This document shows positions 11,118 through 22,494 of a DNA stretch of 64,000 bases, piece by piece. The DNA comes from an uncultured Clostridia bacterium. Its GTDB lineage: Bacteria; Bacillota; Clostridia; TANB77; CAG-508. The number at the start of each line of letters is the position of its first letter. The first letter of the stretch is position 1. A model generated the notes under the pieces. The model searched no databases. It was not told where the DNA came from and saw only the letters and a list, made by a program, of their open reading frames with translations. The position numbers were made by a program, and so were the translations under genes. The stretch is taken from assembly GCA_947625415.1 (NCBI GenBank), contig CANQOG010000004.1, forward strand, positions 1-64,000, written 5' to 3'.

Positions 11118-13209
11118 TTAATTTTCTTCTTTTATTATATTTTTACTACCAAAATATGTAGCAGTAAAATATGAACCATAAATTATACTAATTAAAACTA
11201 CTGTGGCAATTACAGACGGTAACAACTCACTAGTACTAGCAAGCTCTGACATTATCTTCATTCCAAACTTAATTCCAAAAATTGAGTGAACTATTGCCAA
11301 AATAAGTGGCATCATAAAGAAAATTCCAATTTGCCTAAATAATGATTTATTTATCAGTTTTTCATCACAACCAATTTTTCTTAGAATTGTATATCTTTGC
11401 TTGTTATCACTACTTTCAGTAAGTTGTTTTAATGCTAAAATTGCACTACTTGCAATTAAGAAAATTATTCCTAAATAAATTGCAATAAATGTTATAATTG
11501 TAGCAATTCCGAGGCTTGACTCAATAAGTGAAATTTTTGTAAATCCATCTATAATAATTTGTTTTTCATCCAAATTATTAATAAGAGCGCTTTCTTCAGA
11601 ACTTGTAAAATTCTTTTCAATCTCTTCTTTTCCCTCTTCTGTATCAGAATTATAGTTTGCAACCAAAAGCATCTGATATTTCATATCATCTGTTAAGTTA
11701 CAACTATCTGGAACTAAAATAAGACCAGTATTTGTATGGCTTGTTGACATTTCTATAAATCCTTCTTGACATTCTTTATATTTTGAAATATATTCTTTTC
11801 CAGCAATTTCAAGTTTGTTTCTATCTTTCAAAACAATATTTCTCATTTCAACCATTCCAGAAAATTCACAAACCATAATATATTCGTCATCTTTTAAACT
11901 ATATTCTTTTAAGCCATAAAGTCTTGCTATTTTATTATAATCAGAAACTTTAAGAATTTTCTCTTTGGTAGAATAAATTACAAATGGATATTTTTTATCA
12001 ATTTCTTCATATCTATCCCCAAAAAATTCTTTTAATGTAAAATTTTCTTGAGAATAAATTGGAATCTCAATAATATTTTTTAAAAGATTCATATCTAAAC
12101 CATTCTCTTTAAGAGTTTCACTAATTGGAACTCTTGATGCTTTCCTTTGTTCTTCAGTACTTTCTTTTGTAGTTCCATAATAAGTATAAGTTTCTCCAAT
12201 ATTTGCATCTTCAGTTAAATTTATATCAACTGGTGTCATTTCTTTTAAATCTGATTCCATTGTTTCTCTAATCGCAAACGCACACGACAAAATTGTAATT
12301 GTCATAAATAACATCAAACAAATTACACTCATTGAAATAACTGTAGTATTAATCTTATTGTTTATTTGTCTTAAAACAAACATGTTTGTATCTTTCAAAT
12401 AAATTTTTCTAATTATTTGAACTATTTGTAAAATAAATCCTGACAATGACCAAAAAACTAAAACTGTACCTAAAATTCCCATAAGAACTGGTGGTAGCAA
12501 CTTTTTAAACGAAGAAAGTGATTGAGCTCCTACAGTAACTCTTTGATAAGCCCAAACCAACACATAAACAGCTACACAAAAGACTAAAATTGCAAAAAAT
12601 GGGTTTTTAAATCTAACTTTTTCATTTTTCTTATTGGCATTTAGCAAATTTATAAGTTTATATCTTGAAACTGTCAATGTATTAAAAAACATAACAGCTA
12701 AATACATTACCGCAAAATAAATACAAGTCTTAATACACGCCGACTTTGAAAAAACAAATTGAAATTTAGTCATATCTGCTTCAAACATTTTTGCAACAAT
12801 TACAGACATAAACTGTGATAAAAATATTCCAATTACTAAGCCAACCACAAGCGAAACAATTCCAACAAATATTGTTTCTATTAAAATGATTTTTGAAATT
12901 TGCCTTTTTCCCATTCCGAAGTGTCATATAAATTCCAAATTCTTTTTTCCTTCGGTTTATCAAGAAATTATTTGCATAAACTATTAAAAGTCCTAAAACG
13001 ACTGCAACAAAAACAGATACAATTGCTAATAGTTGTATCATAAGTTTAATTATTTCTTTTGTTGATTTTGAAACTTCAAGCATAGCTTCTTGACTATCTA
13101 AAGAATTAAACATATAAAAGATTGCAACACCTAAAACTAAAGTCAAAAAATATACAGCATAGTCTTTTATACTCTTCTTCATATTTTTAAAAGATAGTTT
13201 AAATAACAC
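11118..13209 (-). CDS. BceB/FtsX-like ABC transporter permease, requiring +1 frameshift at CGG (12916-12918)
   Basis: ORFs 12781-13209 and 11118-12914 join as FGIYMTL-[C]-GMGKRQISKIILIE. Length 2092 = 3n+1. Confidence 0.9.
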
Positions 13210-13996
13210 TGTTCAAATCACCTCCAAGAAGTGTTTGAACTTCAATTATTTTCTCAAAGAATTGCTTTCTTGAGTCACTTCCTTTTATTAACTCATTGAA
13301 AATTTTTCCGTCTTTTATAAATAAAATTCGATTTGCATAAGAAGCTGTAAAAGCATCATGAGTTACCATTATAATTGTTGCATTCATTTCTTTATTTAAA
13401 AATTCAAAATTTTCTAATAATTGTCTGGCTGATTTTGAATCTAAAGCTCCTGTTGGCTCATCTGCTAAAACAAGCTTCGGATTTGTAATAATTGCCCTGC
13501 TTGAAGCAACTCTTTGCTTTTGCCCACCTGAAATTTGATATGGATATTTTTTCAAAATATCAGAAATCTCAAGTTTTTCTGCTATATCTTTTACTCTTTT
13601 GTCAATCTCTTTCGGCTTTACATTTTGAATTGTTAAAGCAAGCGCAATATTCTCATAGCAAGTCAAAATATCTAATAAATTAAAATCTTGAAAAATAAAT
13701 CCAAGTTCTTCTCTTCTAAACTTATTTAATTCGTTTCCTTTTAACTTTGTAATCTCCTTGCCATTTACAATTATTTGACCAGCCGTTACTTTATCTATTG
13801 TAGAAATACAATTTAGAAGTGTTGTTTTTCCAGAACCAGATGCTCCCATTATTCCTAGAAATTCACCTTTATCGACATTAAAACTAATATTATTAATAGC
13901 TTTACTTAAATTTGACTTTGTTCCATAATATTTTTCAACATTCTTAACTTCTAAAATTCTCCCCATTAAAAGCTCTCTCCTTTCAATTAAAATCAA
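13199..13996 (-). CDS. ABC transporter ATP-binding protein (BceA-like)
   Basis: GASGSGKTTLLN, SGGQKQRVASSRAI, LADEPTGALDS. Confidence 0.95.
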   Translation of the reverse strand: MILIERRELLMGRILEVKNVEKYYGTKSNLSKAINNISFNVDKGEFLGIMGASGSGKTTLLNCISTIDKVTAGQIIVNGKEITKLKGNELNKFRREELGFIFQDFNLLDILTCYENIALALTIQNVKPKEIDKRVKDIAEKLEISDILKKYPYQISGGQKQRVASSRAIITNPKLVLADEPTGALDSKSARQLLENFEFLNKEMNATIIMVTHDAFTASYANRILFIKDGKIFNELIKGSDSRKQFFEKIIEVQTLLGGDLNSVI

Positions 13997-14097
13997 CTTT
14001 ATTATAAATTTATTTAAAAGAAGTTACCATCGATTTGTCTTAATTTTTCCTTACATTTTTGTAATACATTAAAACATGCTAGGCGCATGTACAAAAA

Positions 14098-15117
14098 CTA
14101 AATCATAACATAACTGTTCAATGGAAAAATTAAAGAAATTTCTGTAAATTCATTTTCTTTTGATTTTAAATTAATTCCAATTCCTAATTTATCACACAAT
14201 TTTTTTGATAAATATAATCCAATTCCAGTAGACTTGTGACTTCTTACTCTTCCATTTGTTCCAGTAAATCCTTTATCAAAGACTCTTTTCTCCTCACCAT
14301 TTTTAATTCCAACACCATTATCTTTAACATATAAAGTTACATTTTCTTTTCCTTTTTCTGAATAAAACTCAATTTCAGAGTTTTCGATTTTCTTATACTT
14401 AATACTATTTTGAACAATTTGATTTAAAATAAATACCACCCACTTACTATCAGTATTTACTTCAAAATCAATATCATGAATATTTACAGTAATTCTTTCT
14501 CCAATTAAACTTGCTTTATTTTTTCTAATTACTTCATTTACAATATCACGTAAATTATTCTTTTTAATATAATAGTCTTGACTTACAACATTGCTCCTAG
14601 CGTAGAAAAGCGCTTGTTCTGTATAATTTTCAATTTTATCAATTTCTTCATCAATTTTCTTCGTCACATTACTCTTATTATTTTCAATTATCATTTTAGT
14701 CGTAGCAATTGGAATTTTAACTTCATGAATCCAAAGCTCAATATACTCTTTATAGTCTTCTTGCAAATATTTATATTTATTTACATTTTCAAGCATAGAT
14801 TTACCAGTTTGCTGTAAAATTTCTTTTAAAACTTTTCCATCTTCAAAATTAGGAGTTTCAATAATTTCAGTAATTAAATATTTTTCATCTAAATTTTCAA
14901 GTAAATCAAAAATATTTTTATAAAATTTTCTTTTATAAAAATATTCAATAAAAATCGAAATTATATAGACAATAATGATACAAATTGGAACATATATTAC
15001 AAGAAATTTTTCAGCTGAAAAACAAATAAGAAAAACTTCTATTGAAAATGTTGCAATCAACATCAGAAATATTTGTAAAATTTTATCTTTTAAAAAATTT
15101 TTAAATTTCATAAACAC
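14098..15117 (-). CDS. BceS-like intramembrane-sensing histidine kinase
   Basis: Two TM helices, WIHEVKIPIATTK H-box, KDNGVGI, GIGLYLSKKLCDKLG. Confidence 0.9.
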   Translation of the reverse strand: MFMKFKNFLKDKILQIFLMLIATFSIEVFLICFSAEKFLVIYVPICIIIVYIISIFIEYFYKRKFYKNIFDLLENLDEKYLITEIIETPNFEDGKVLKEILQQTGKSMLENVNKYKYLQEDYKEYIELWIHEVKIPIATTKMIIENNKSNVTKKIDEEIDKIENYTEQALFYARSNVVSQDYYIKKNNLRDIVNEVIRKNKASLIGERITVNIHDIDFEVNTDSKWVVFILNQIVQNSIKYKKIENSEIEFYSEKGKENVTLYVKDNGVGIKNGEEKRVFDKGFTGTNGRVRSHKSTGIGLYLSKKLCDKLGIGINLKSKENEFTEISLIFPLNSYVMI

Positions 15118-15121
15118 CTCA

Positions 15122-15787
15122 TTATATTAAAATATAGCCTTGCCCTCTTCTTGTTTGAAGAAGTTCTTTTAAATCAAATTCTTCAAGCTTTCCACGAAGT
15201 CTTGTAATATTTACGGTCAAAGTATTATCATCAATAAAGCTTTCACTTTCCCACAAATAATCCATAAGCTCGTCTCTTGAAACAATTTTTTCTCGTCTTT
15301 CTACTAAATATTTCAAAATTTTAAACTCATTTTTAGTAAGTTCAATTTCTTTTCCATCTTTTTCAATCAAACTTTTTGAAATATTTAATATAAATTCTCC
15401 AACATTAATCTTTTCAGTATTTTCTAAAGTTGTTCTTCTTAAAAGTGAACTTATTTTAGCTAACAAAATCTGAATATTAAAAGGTTTTGTAATATAATGA
15501 TCTGCTCCATAATTTATAGACAAAAGCTCATCAATTTCACTATCTCTACTTGTAATTATAATTATTGGAAGATTAGATACTTTCCTAATTTCCTTACAAA
15601 TATACTCTCCATCTGCTCCTGGCAAATTTATATCAAGTAAAATTAAATTACATTTTACCTTTAAAATATCTTGAACAGTATTATCAAATTTTTTTAAAGT
15701 TTCTACTTCATATCCATTATTTTTAAGAAAAATTTGAAGCTCATCTCGAAGTTTCTCATCATCTTCAACAATTAATATTTTTTTCAT
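15122..15787 (-). CDS. OmpR-family response regulator (BceR-like)
   Basis: ILIVEDDEKLRDEL, LLDINLPGADG, winged-helix C-terminus. Confidence 0.95.
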   Translation of the reverse strand: MKKILIVEDDEKLRDELQIFLKNNGYEVETLKKFDNTVQDILKVKCNLILLDINLPGADGEYICKEIRKVSNLPIIIITSRDSEIDELLSINYGADHYITKPFNIQILLAKISSLLRRTTLENTEKINVGEFILNISKSLIEKDGKEIELTKNEFKILKYLVERREKIVSRDELMDYLWESESFIDDNTLTVNITRLRGKLEEFDLKELLQTRRGQGYILI

Positions 15788-15853
15788 ATACTTTATTCCT
15801 CCAAAGTCATTATATCATACTCTTTAAAAAATTAACCTTACAAAATTGTAAGG

Positions 15854-17077
15854 TTAATTAAAATATTTTATAATAAAAATTGTTCCTTTACTTTCTTCAG
15901 AATCTACACTAATATCACCATTATTCTTCTCAATAATTGACTTTGCTAAAGCAAGACCAATTCCTACGCTATCACTAGAAATATTTTTTCCTTTATAAAA
16001 TCTTTCAAAAATATGTGGCAAATCTTTTTTAGCAATTCCAACTCCATAATCTCTTATTTCAATTTTAGAATATAATTTATTTTGTTCAAATTTTATATCT
16101 ATTTTTGAGTTTTCTTTTGAATGCTCAACTCCATTTTTTAAAATATTTGTGATTGCTTCAATTTGCCACTTTAAATCGCAATTAATTTTAGCTTCCTTAT
16201 CACCTAAAATATTGATTTTTATATTTTTTAATTCACATAAAATTCCAACATTTTTAACACTTTGCTCTAAAATTTTTTGTATATATTCCTCTTTATTTAT
16301 AAAAGTAATAGAGTCAGCATCAAATTTAGAAAGTTTTAGCAAAGAATTTATTAGAAAACTTGTATTTATAATTTGTTTTTTTATATCTTTCAAAAATTCA
16401 TTTCTAATTTCTTCACTCATATCAGGGTTATCTAAAATATTATCAAGCATAATCGTAATAGATGTTAAAGGTGTTTTTAATTGATGAGAAATATCTGATA
16501 GTGAATCTTTTAAATTTATTTTATCTTGTTTAGAATTTTCAGCAATTTCTTTTAACATAACTGTTGTTTTATAAATTTCATTTTTTAAAATTGAAAGTTC
16601 GTCTTCTGTATTGTCATCAATGTCTAATTTATAATTTCTTTTATTTATTTCTTCAATATATTTTATTATTTGCTTTAATGTTTTATCTTTATTATAATTA
16701 TAATTTAAAAATATTGCCAATAATAGAATTGCAAAAACCAGTAACATCAAAATTTCAATTACAATAAAAATTTTAAAATATCTATAATTATCCAAAATAA
16801 TCGAATCTTCATCTATATTAATTCCATATTTTTTAAATAGCTCTGAATTAACATCATTTTTTGAATTTACAATTTCGATAAGTTCATTCTTTTTTACATT
16901 TGGATTTTCTTCAACAATTTTAGAAATTATACTTCCAATTTTATTATTAAGATTTTTTGTGTAAATCCTATATTGAATAAACTGAAAAACCACAAATATT
17001 ATAATTGCCACAAAAGACACGATTATTAGTTTAAAAATTACTTTCTTTAACTCAACTTTATTTTTCATCATTGTCAA
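15854..17077 (-). CDS. Sensor histidine kinase
   Basis: DISHQLKTPLTSITIMLD, GVGIAKKDLPHIFERFYKGKN, GIGLALAKSI. Confidence 0.95.
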   Translation of the reverse strand: MTMMKNKVELKKVIFKLIIVSFVAIIIFVVFQFIQYRIYTKNLNNKIGSIISKIVEENPNVKKNELIEIVNSKNDVNSELFKKYGINIDEDSIILDNYRYFKIFIVIEILMLLVFAILLLAIFLNYNYNKDKTLKQIIKYIEEINKRNYKLDIDDNTEDELSILKNEIYKTTVMLKEIAENSKQDKINLKDSLSDISHQLKTPLTSITIMLDNILDNPDMSEEIRNEFLKDIKKQIINTSFLINSLLKLSKFDADSITFINKEEYIQKILEQSVKNVGILCELKNIKINILGDKEAKINCDLKWQIEAITNILKNGVEHSKENSKIDIKFEQNKLYSKIEIRDYGVGIAKKDLPHIFERFYKGKNISSDSVGIGLALAKSIIEKNNGDISVDSEESKGTIFIIKYFN

Positions 17078-17708
17078 TTCTATATCCTATCCCCTTAATT
17101 GTAATTATAATATTTTCTCCAAGTTTTTCTCTAATTCTCTTTAAATAAACAGTAACAGTATTATCATTAACATCATTTCCCGTCCATTCCCAGATTTTAT
17201 CAATAATATCATTTCTGGAAACAACTTTATTTAAATTTATAAATAACAAATTTAAAATTTTAAGTTCTAAACTAGTTAAACTAACCTCTTCACCATTTTT
17301 ATATACAACCATTTTATTTAAATCAAATTCGATATTTTTAACTTTTACAATATTATTTTTATTTAAAATCCTATTAACTCTTGCAATTAATTCTCTAGTT
17401 GAAAATGGTTTCGTTATATAATCTTCAGCTCCAAGCTCTAGCCCCTTTACAATATTATCTTCTTCATCTTTAGCTGTAAGAAAAAATGTCGGAATTTTTT
17501 TGTCTTTAATATTTTTCTTATATATATCAAATCCATTTCCATCTGGAAGTCCAATATCAAGAATTATTAGGTTTGGCTTTGAATTTTTTAGAAAATCTAT
17601 TGTATCTTTTTTATTTAATTTATGAATAATTCTAAATCCGCTCTGTTCTAAAGAATATATCAACCCTTTAGATAAAGTTTCATTATCTTCAACTAATAAA
17701 ATCTCCAA
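17058..17708 (-). CDS. OmpR-family response regulator
   Basis: LLVEDNETLSKGL, LDIGLPDGNG, winged helix. Confidence 0.95.
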   Translation of the reverse strand: MEILLVEDNETLSKGLIYSLEQSGFRIIHKLNKKDTIDFLKNSKPNLIILDIGLPDGNGFDIYKKNIKDKKIPTFFLTAKDEEDNIVKGLELGAEDYITKPFSTRELIARVNRILNKNNIVKVKNIEFDLNKMVVYKNGEEVSLTSLELKILNLLFINLNKVVSRNDIIDKIWEWTGNDVNDNTVTVYLKRIREKLGENIIITIKGIGYRIDNDEK

Positions 17709-17779
17709 ATTTTAATCTCCTTTTGCTTGACATTATACAACAATTTAAGAGACTTTGCTAGTTGCAAAGCCCCTATTTT

Positions 17780-20449
17780 TTAAATATTTTCTTTTCTAAT
17801 AGTTTCAATTATATTTTGCTTGTTAATCTTTTTAATTGAATATCTCATAATTGCAAATACTAGAATAAATACAGCTACTGCCGAAATTAGAATTGCATCA
17901 TAAGGAATATAAATTTCATCTACTATTTTAAGTGAAAATGCTTTATACATTGCCAAAGTTCCTAATAAACCGACAAAAATCCCATAAAATAATGATTTAA
18001 CAGAATAAAAAATTGTTTCTAAATTTATCATTCTATTAAATTCTTTTTTCGTCATTCCAATACTTTTTAGGCTCGCAAACTCTCTTTGCCTTAATTCCAT
18101 ATTTGAAGTAATAGTATTAAAAATATTTGTAACTCCAATTAGCGTAATTACAGCTATAAAGCCATATAAGAATATTTTTACAATTAAAATCATACTTTTT
18201 TGTTCCTTAACTTCCATTGCAATATTATCATAACCAATAAGATGCCCTGCAAAATTATCAAGGTCAACATCTAAATCTTTAAATTCTTTATCAAAAGCTT
18301 CTGGATTTTCTGATTGTATTAAAATAGTTCTCAATTCAAAATCTAAGTTTGGAAAATCATCAACATTTAAAATTAAAAATCCATCTTGATAAGAACTTGT
18401 TTCACTTCCAAAAGGTTTAACATTCGTTAAAGCTCCCACTTTAAATGAAATTGGCTCTTCAGTATGTGTTCCATCACTATTATATTTACTATAAATTGCC
18501 TCAAAAATGTCACCTTTTGAATAATTATATATTTGCATCTTTATTATTTTGCCGTTATCATAAAATTGATAATTGCCATTTAAAATTATCTTACCTTTCA
18601 TATTTTTAGGATTTTCACCTATTGCCTTCACATACTCATTAAAATCTTTAGTTTTAAAAGCAACTATATATGGACATACATATAATTTATCTTTCTCTTC
18701 AACATCTTCATCTACAGTTACAAAACTTTGGTCATCAATTTCTTTATAAACTCTATTACGCTTAAGAACATTATTTACAAACTTATCATTAATTCCTGTC
18801 ATATCTTCTAACCATATAGAAGAACCAACAATTGTATCATAAACTTCAAAATAATTATTAACATTTTTCATTTTTTCCACTTTATCAATATCTTCCTGAG
18901 TTTTCAAATAAGAAACTTTAATATTATAATTATAATCTCTATAATATTCTGAAGTTAAGCCAAAAGCATTTCCAACAAAACTATTCATTATTATGAAAAC
19001 TGCAATACTAACTGTTATTGAAATTACAGTTGTTCTATACTTTCTTTTACTTCTTTTCAAATTTTTATAAGCAAGTTCTCCACCGACTTTAAATATTTTA
19101 GAAATAATTTTTGGCACTTTTAATTTTCTAGCTTTTAATTTAACTTTCTCGGGACTTCTAATTAAATCTAATGGAGCTGTTTTACTTGCTCGTCTAGCTG
19201 GAAAAATTGCTGACAAATACAAAGTTATAAAACTTAAAATAACTGCAAAAATTACAGGAAAAATTGAAGCCTTAAAAACAATTCCATCAATATGAGCAAG
19301 TAAAATATTTCCACCAATTGAATTTACAACATAAATTAAAATTTTTATTCCTAAAAGTCCACAAATAATTCCAAGTGGAATTCCAATTAACCCCAAAATC
19401 AAAGCTTCAAAAATGACATTTTTCTTTATCTGTTCTCGAGTAGCACCAACACTTGAAAGCATTCCATACATTTTTAATTTTTCTGTTACAGAAATTGATA
19501 TTGAATTTTTAATACAAAAAATACTTGTAATCATTATAATTGCTATAACAATTCCAACAACTGTATATAACATTTGTACAGTTGAATCATCAAACGCTCC
19601 CGCTTCCCAGTCTAAAAGTTCAGAATTTATATCAAAATTTTCATATTTTAATTTTATATTAAGGTCAGTATTAATTTTATTAAAATCAGAAGTTTCTAAA
19701 ATTCTAGAAATTGCACCTTTGTAATCATTAGGATTTTGTAAAACAATAAAAACTCTATTTGTTCCAAACTCTGAATTAGTAGTAATAGCAGTATAACCCG
19801 GATCATCATAATTTTCAAAACTTAAGTCAGGTCTTTCCATTATTCCAACTATTGTAAATTCATAATTTTCAGTGTTTATCAAGGTCTCATTCTCTTGATA
19901 TGGATTATTACTTCCTAAAATTACTCCACCCTCACCTTGCCTTTGACCAATATCTAAAGTAATTTTACTTCCAACTTTTAAATTTGAATTTCCATAATTA
20001 TTTGCATTTTGATTAATAATTATTTCTTTATTATTTTTAGGAAATCTTCCTTCAACTATATTAAACTTCAAATATTTAAACAAACTATTAGTCATTGAAA
20101 TAACTTTTAAATATGGATAATTTTCATTTTTTGTATCTCCATATTTTCCATATCCATTTTCATAAACTGTCAAAACATCTTTTATATCTCTACTCTTTTT
20201 TAAATTTTCAACTTCTTCATTAGAAATTCCACTAATTTGTAAATGATAATATCCTTTTCTATTTATTTCACTTTGAATAAGAGTTGCTTGAAAACTTGTA
20301 AAAAGTGTAGCTGTTCCACAAATTAATGCACAAGAAAGTATTATTCCAATAATTGTACTTATTGTCCTCTTTTTATTTAATTTTAAATTTATAAGAGAAA
20401 GTTTATTAAGAATATTCATATTTCTACGCCTCCTTAATAATCTTTCCAT
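17780..20449 (-). CDS. FtsX-like ABC transporter permease
   Basis: 889 aa, FtsX domains with KMYGMLSSVGATREQIKKNV and LKSIGMTKKEF. Confidence 0.9.
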   Translation of the reverse strand: MERLLRRRRNMNILNKLSLINLKLNKKRTISTIIGIILSCALICGTATLFTSFQATLIQSEINRKGYYHLQISGISNEEVENLKKSRDIKDVLTVYENGYGKYGDTKNENYPYLKVISMTNSLFKYLKFNIVEGRFPKNNKEIIINQNANNYGNSNLKVGSKITLDIGQRQGEGGVILGSNNPYQENETLINTENYEFTIVGIMERPDLSFENYDDPGYTAITTNSEFGTNRVFIVLQNPNDYKGAISRILETSDFNKINTDLNIKLKYENFDINSELLDWEAGAFDDSTVQMLYTVVGIVIAIIMITSIFCIKNSISISVTEKLKMYGMLSSVGATREQIKKNVIFEALILGLIGIPLGIICGLLGIKILIYVVNSIGGNILLAHIDGIVFKASIFPVIFAVILSFITLYLSAIFPARRASKTAPLDLIRSPEKVKLKARKLKVPKIISKIFKVGGELAYKNLKRSKRKYRTTVISITVSIAVFIIMNSFVGNAFGLTSEYYRDYNYNIKVSYLKTQEDIDKVEKMKNVNNYFEVYDTIVGSSIWLEDMTGINDKFVNNVLKRNRVYKEIDDQSFVTVDEDVEEKDKLYVCPYIVAFKTKDFNEYVKAIGENPKNMKGKIILNGNYQFYDNGKIIKMQIYNYSKGDIFEAIYSKYNSDGTHTEEPISFKVGALTNVKPFGSETSSYQDGFLILNVDDFPNLDFELRTILIQSENPEAFDKEFKDLDVDLDNFAGHLIGYDNIAMEVKEQKSMILIVKIFLYGFIAVITLIGVTNIFNTITSNMELRQREFASLKSIGMTKKEFNRMINLETIFYSVKSLFYGIFVGLLGTLAMYKAFSLKIVDEIYIPYDAILISAVAVFILVFAIMRYSIKKINKQNIIETIRKENI

Positions 20450-21097
20450 CTTCTAATTTTATAACTCTATCAGCCATTTTAGCTATTTCTAAATTATGAG
20501 TAATCATCACAATAGTTTGTTTATAATCTTTATTTGATTTTTTTAGGAGAGAAACTATCTCATCACTAGCCTTTGAATCAAGGTTTCCAGTTGGTTCATC
20601 TGCTAAAATAATCGCTGGACTTGTTATCATACTTCTTCCAATTGAAGTTCTTTGTTGTTGTCCACCTGATAGTTCATTTGGCAAGTGTTTTCTTCTGTCT
20701 TCTAAACCTAAAAGTTTTAAAAGTTCATCTAACTTTTCTTTATCAACTTCTCGATTATCTAATTTTAAAGGCAAAGTTATGTTTTCCTCAACATTTAAAA
20801 TCGGAATTAAATTATAAAATTGATAAATAAGCCCAACTTGTCTCCTTCTAAAAATCGCCATCTCATCATCATTAAATTCATAAATATCTTTTCCATCTAT
20901 AAAAACTTTTCCGAGATGTAGCTCTATCTACTCCACCAATTAAATGCAAAAGTGTAGATTTTCCGCTTCCGTGAGGCTCCAACAATAGCAACAAATTCCC
21001 CTTTATTTACTTCAAATGAAACATTATCTAAAGCTTTAACTTCATTTTCACCTTTTCCATAGATTTTAGTTAAGTTTTCTACTCTTAAAATTTCCAT
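20424..21097 (-). CDS. ABC transporter ATP-binding protein, requiring two +1 frameshifts at CGG (20969-20971 and 20911-20913)
   Basis: MEILRVENLTKIYGKGENEVKALDNVSFEVNKGEFVAIVGAS-[C][19 protein letters not shown][C]-GKVFIDGKDIYEFNDDEMAIFRRRQVGLIYQFYNLIPILNVEEN. Length 674 = 3n+2, matching two extra bases. Confidence 0.9.
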
Positions 21098-21231
21098 AAA
21101 AATCCCCCTTTAATATTGCTACATCTATTATAATATATCTAAAGTGACAAGTAAGTGACATTTTCAAAAAATATTGATAAAAAATCTTTCTTGTGGTATT
21201 TTAATTATATATTAAAATAAAGGATTAATTT

Positions 21232-21756
21232 ATGGTTAATTATAATTTTTTAGCTCAAATTTGCTGTATTGGCGCAATTTTAATTTGGAATATTAGTGTT
21301 CAAAATAAAAAGTTAGAAAAAATCTTATTTTTTCAGTTTTTAGCTAATTTACTATATTCATCGGAATATTTTTTACTTGGTGCAACAATTACTGGATTTA
21401 TGGATTTGACTTCAGGTTTTAGATGTTTTGTATTTTATTTCTATAATAAAATACAAAAACCAATTTCAAAAAAATGGCTATTATTTTTTATAATATTAAT
21501 AATTTTGATTGGAACAATAGGCTATTCAGGTCCAATAACTTTAATTCCAGTTTTTATGACACTTTTTTATACGATTACTTCATATTCTAAAACATCAAAT
21601 TGGACAAGAATTGCTTTCTTAATAGCAGCATTTATTTGGATATATTATAATCTTCAAGTTGGAGCTTATGTCGGAGTTGCAGGAAACATCTTAGAAATTA
21701 TTTCAGGTACAATTTCTATATATAGATTTGATAAAAAAGAAAAAGCAGAAATTTAA
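21232..21756 (+). CDS. YgjV family inner-membrane protein
   Basis: 174 aa polytopic protein; AQICCIGAILIWNISVQNK, LANLLYSSEYFLLGA pattern. Confidence 0.65.
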   Translation: MVNYNFLAQICCIGAILIWNISVQNKKLEKILFFQFLANLLYSSEYFLLGATITGFMDLTSGFRCFVFYFYNKIQKPISKKWLLFFIILIILIGTIGYSGPITLIPVFMTLFYTITSYSKTSNWTRIAFLIAAFIWIYYNLQVGAYVGVAGNILEIISGTISIYRFDKKEKAEI

Positions 21757-21786
21757 GTTTCTGCCTTTTTTCATAAAATTATAAAA

Positions 21787-22485
21787 CTATTTTTTTAATA
21801 AAATATTTAGAAATACATTATTATTATAAAATTTCTCACAAAATCTTGAATTATTTATAGCAGCTATAATTCCAGTATTTGCCATAAGTGGTGAAAGTAA
21901 TGATAAAATTGCTAAAACAAGATAAACAATTAAATATGCTCTTAAAAGTCCATAAGCTATTCCACCTACTTTATCTAATGAATGAATAATTGGAAGTTCT
22001 GTAATAAAATACAAAAATGCTCTTATAAAAATCATCGAAATTCTTGATACAATACAAATTACTATAATTACAATAGCTGAAATTACAATATATGATAGCT
22101 TTTCAGCAACATATTTAGAAACATTTTTTGTAGAATCTTCTGATATATCTTCAATATAACTATTAATTTTATCAGCAATAGGTCTAGCAATTTGAGTCTT
22201 TCCTGTATTAATTTCTCCATTTTTTTCTACTTGCTCTTCTATAAAAGTTCCTATACTATTTCTAATATGTTTAGAAAAAAATTCATCTATACCAGTATTT
22301 TCATAAACAAATGTTGTAAGTGGTTTACAGAAAACCAAAACCGCAACAAGTGTAATTAACATACAAATTAAATTAAATACAAGAATTGTAAACCCTCTTC
22401 TAAACGCAGCAAAGATACTAATTACAAATGTACATACAAGAACAATATCAGCAATTATAGCACCGACTGATACAAAATCTATCAT
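21787..22485 (-). CDS. CvpA family membrane protein
   Basis: CvpA-like topology; AFRRGFTILVFNLICMLITL, DKVGGIAYGLLRAYLIVYLVLAI. Confidence 0.75.
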   Translation of the reverse strand: MIDFVSVGAIIADIVLVCTFVISIFAAFRRGFTILVFNLICMLITLVAVLVFCKPLTTFVYENTGIDEFFSKHIRNSIGTFIEEQVEKNGEINTGKTQIARPIADKINSYIEDISEDSTKNVSKYVAEKLSYIVISAIVIIVICIVSRISMIFIRAFLYFITELPIIHSLDKVGGIAYGLLRAYLIVYLVLAILSLLSPLMANTGIIAAINNSRFCEKFYNNNVFLNILLKK

Positions 22486-22494
22486 AAAAACCTC

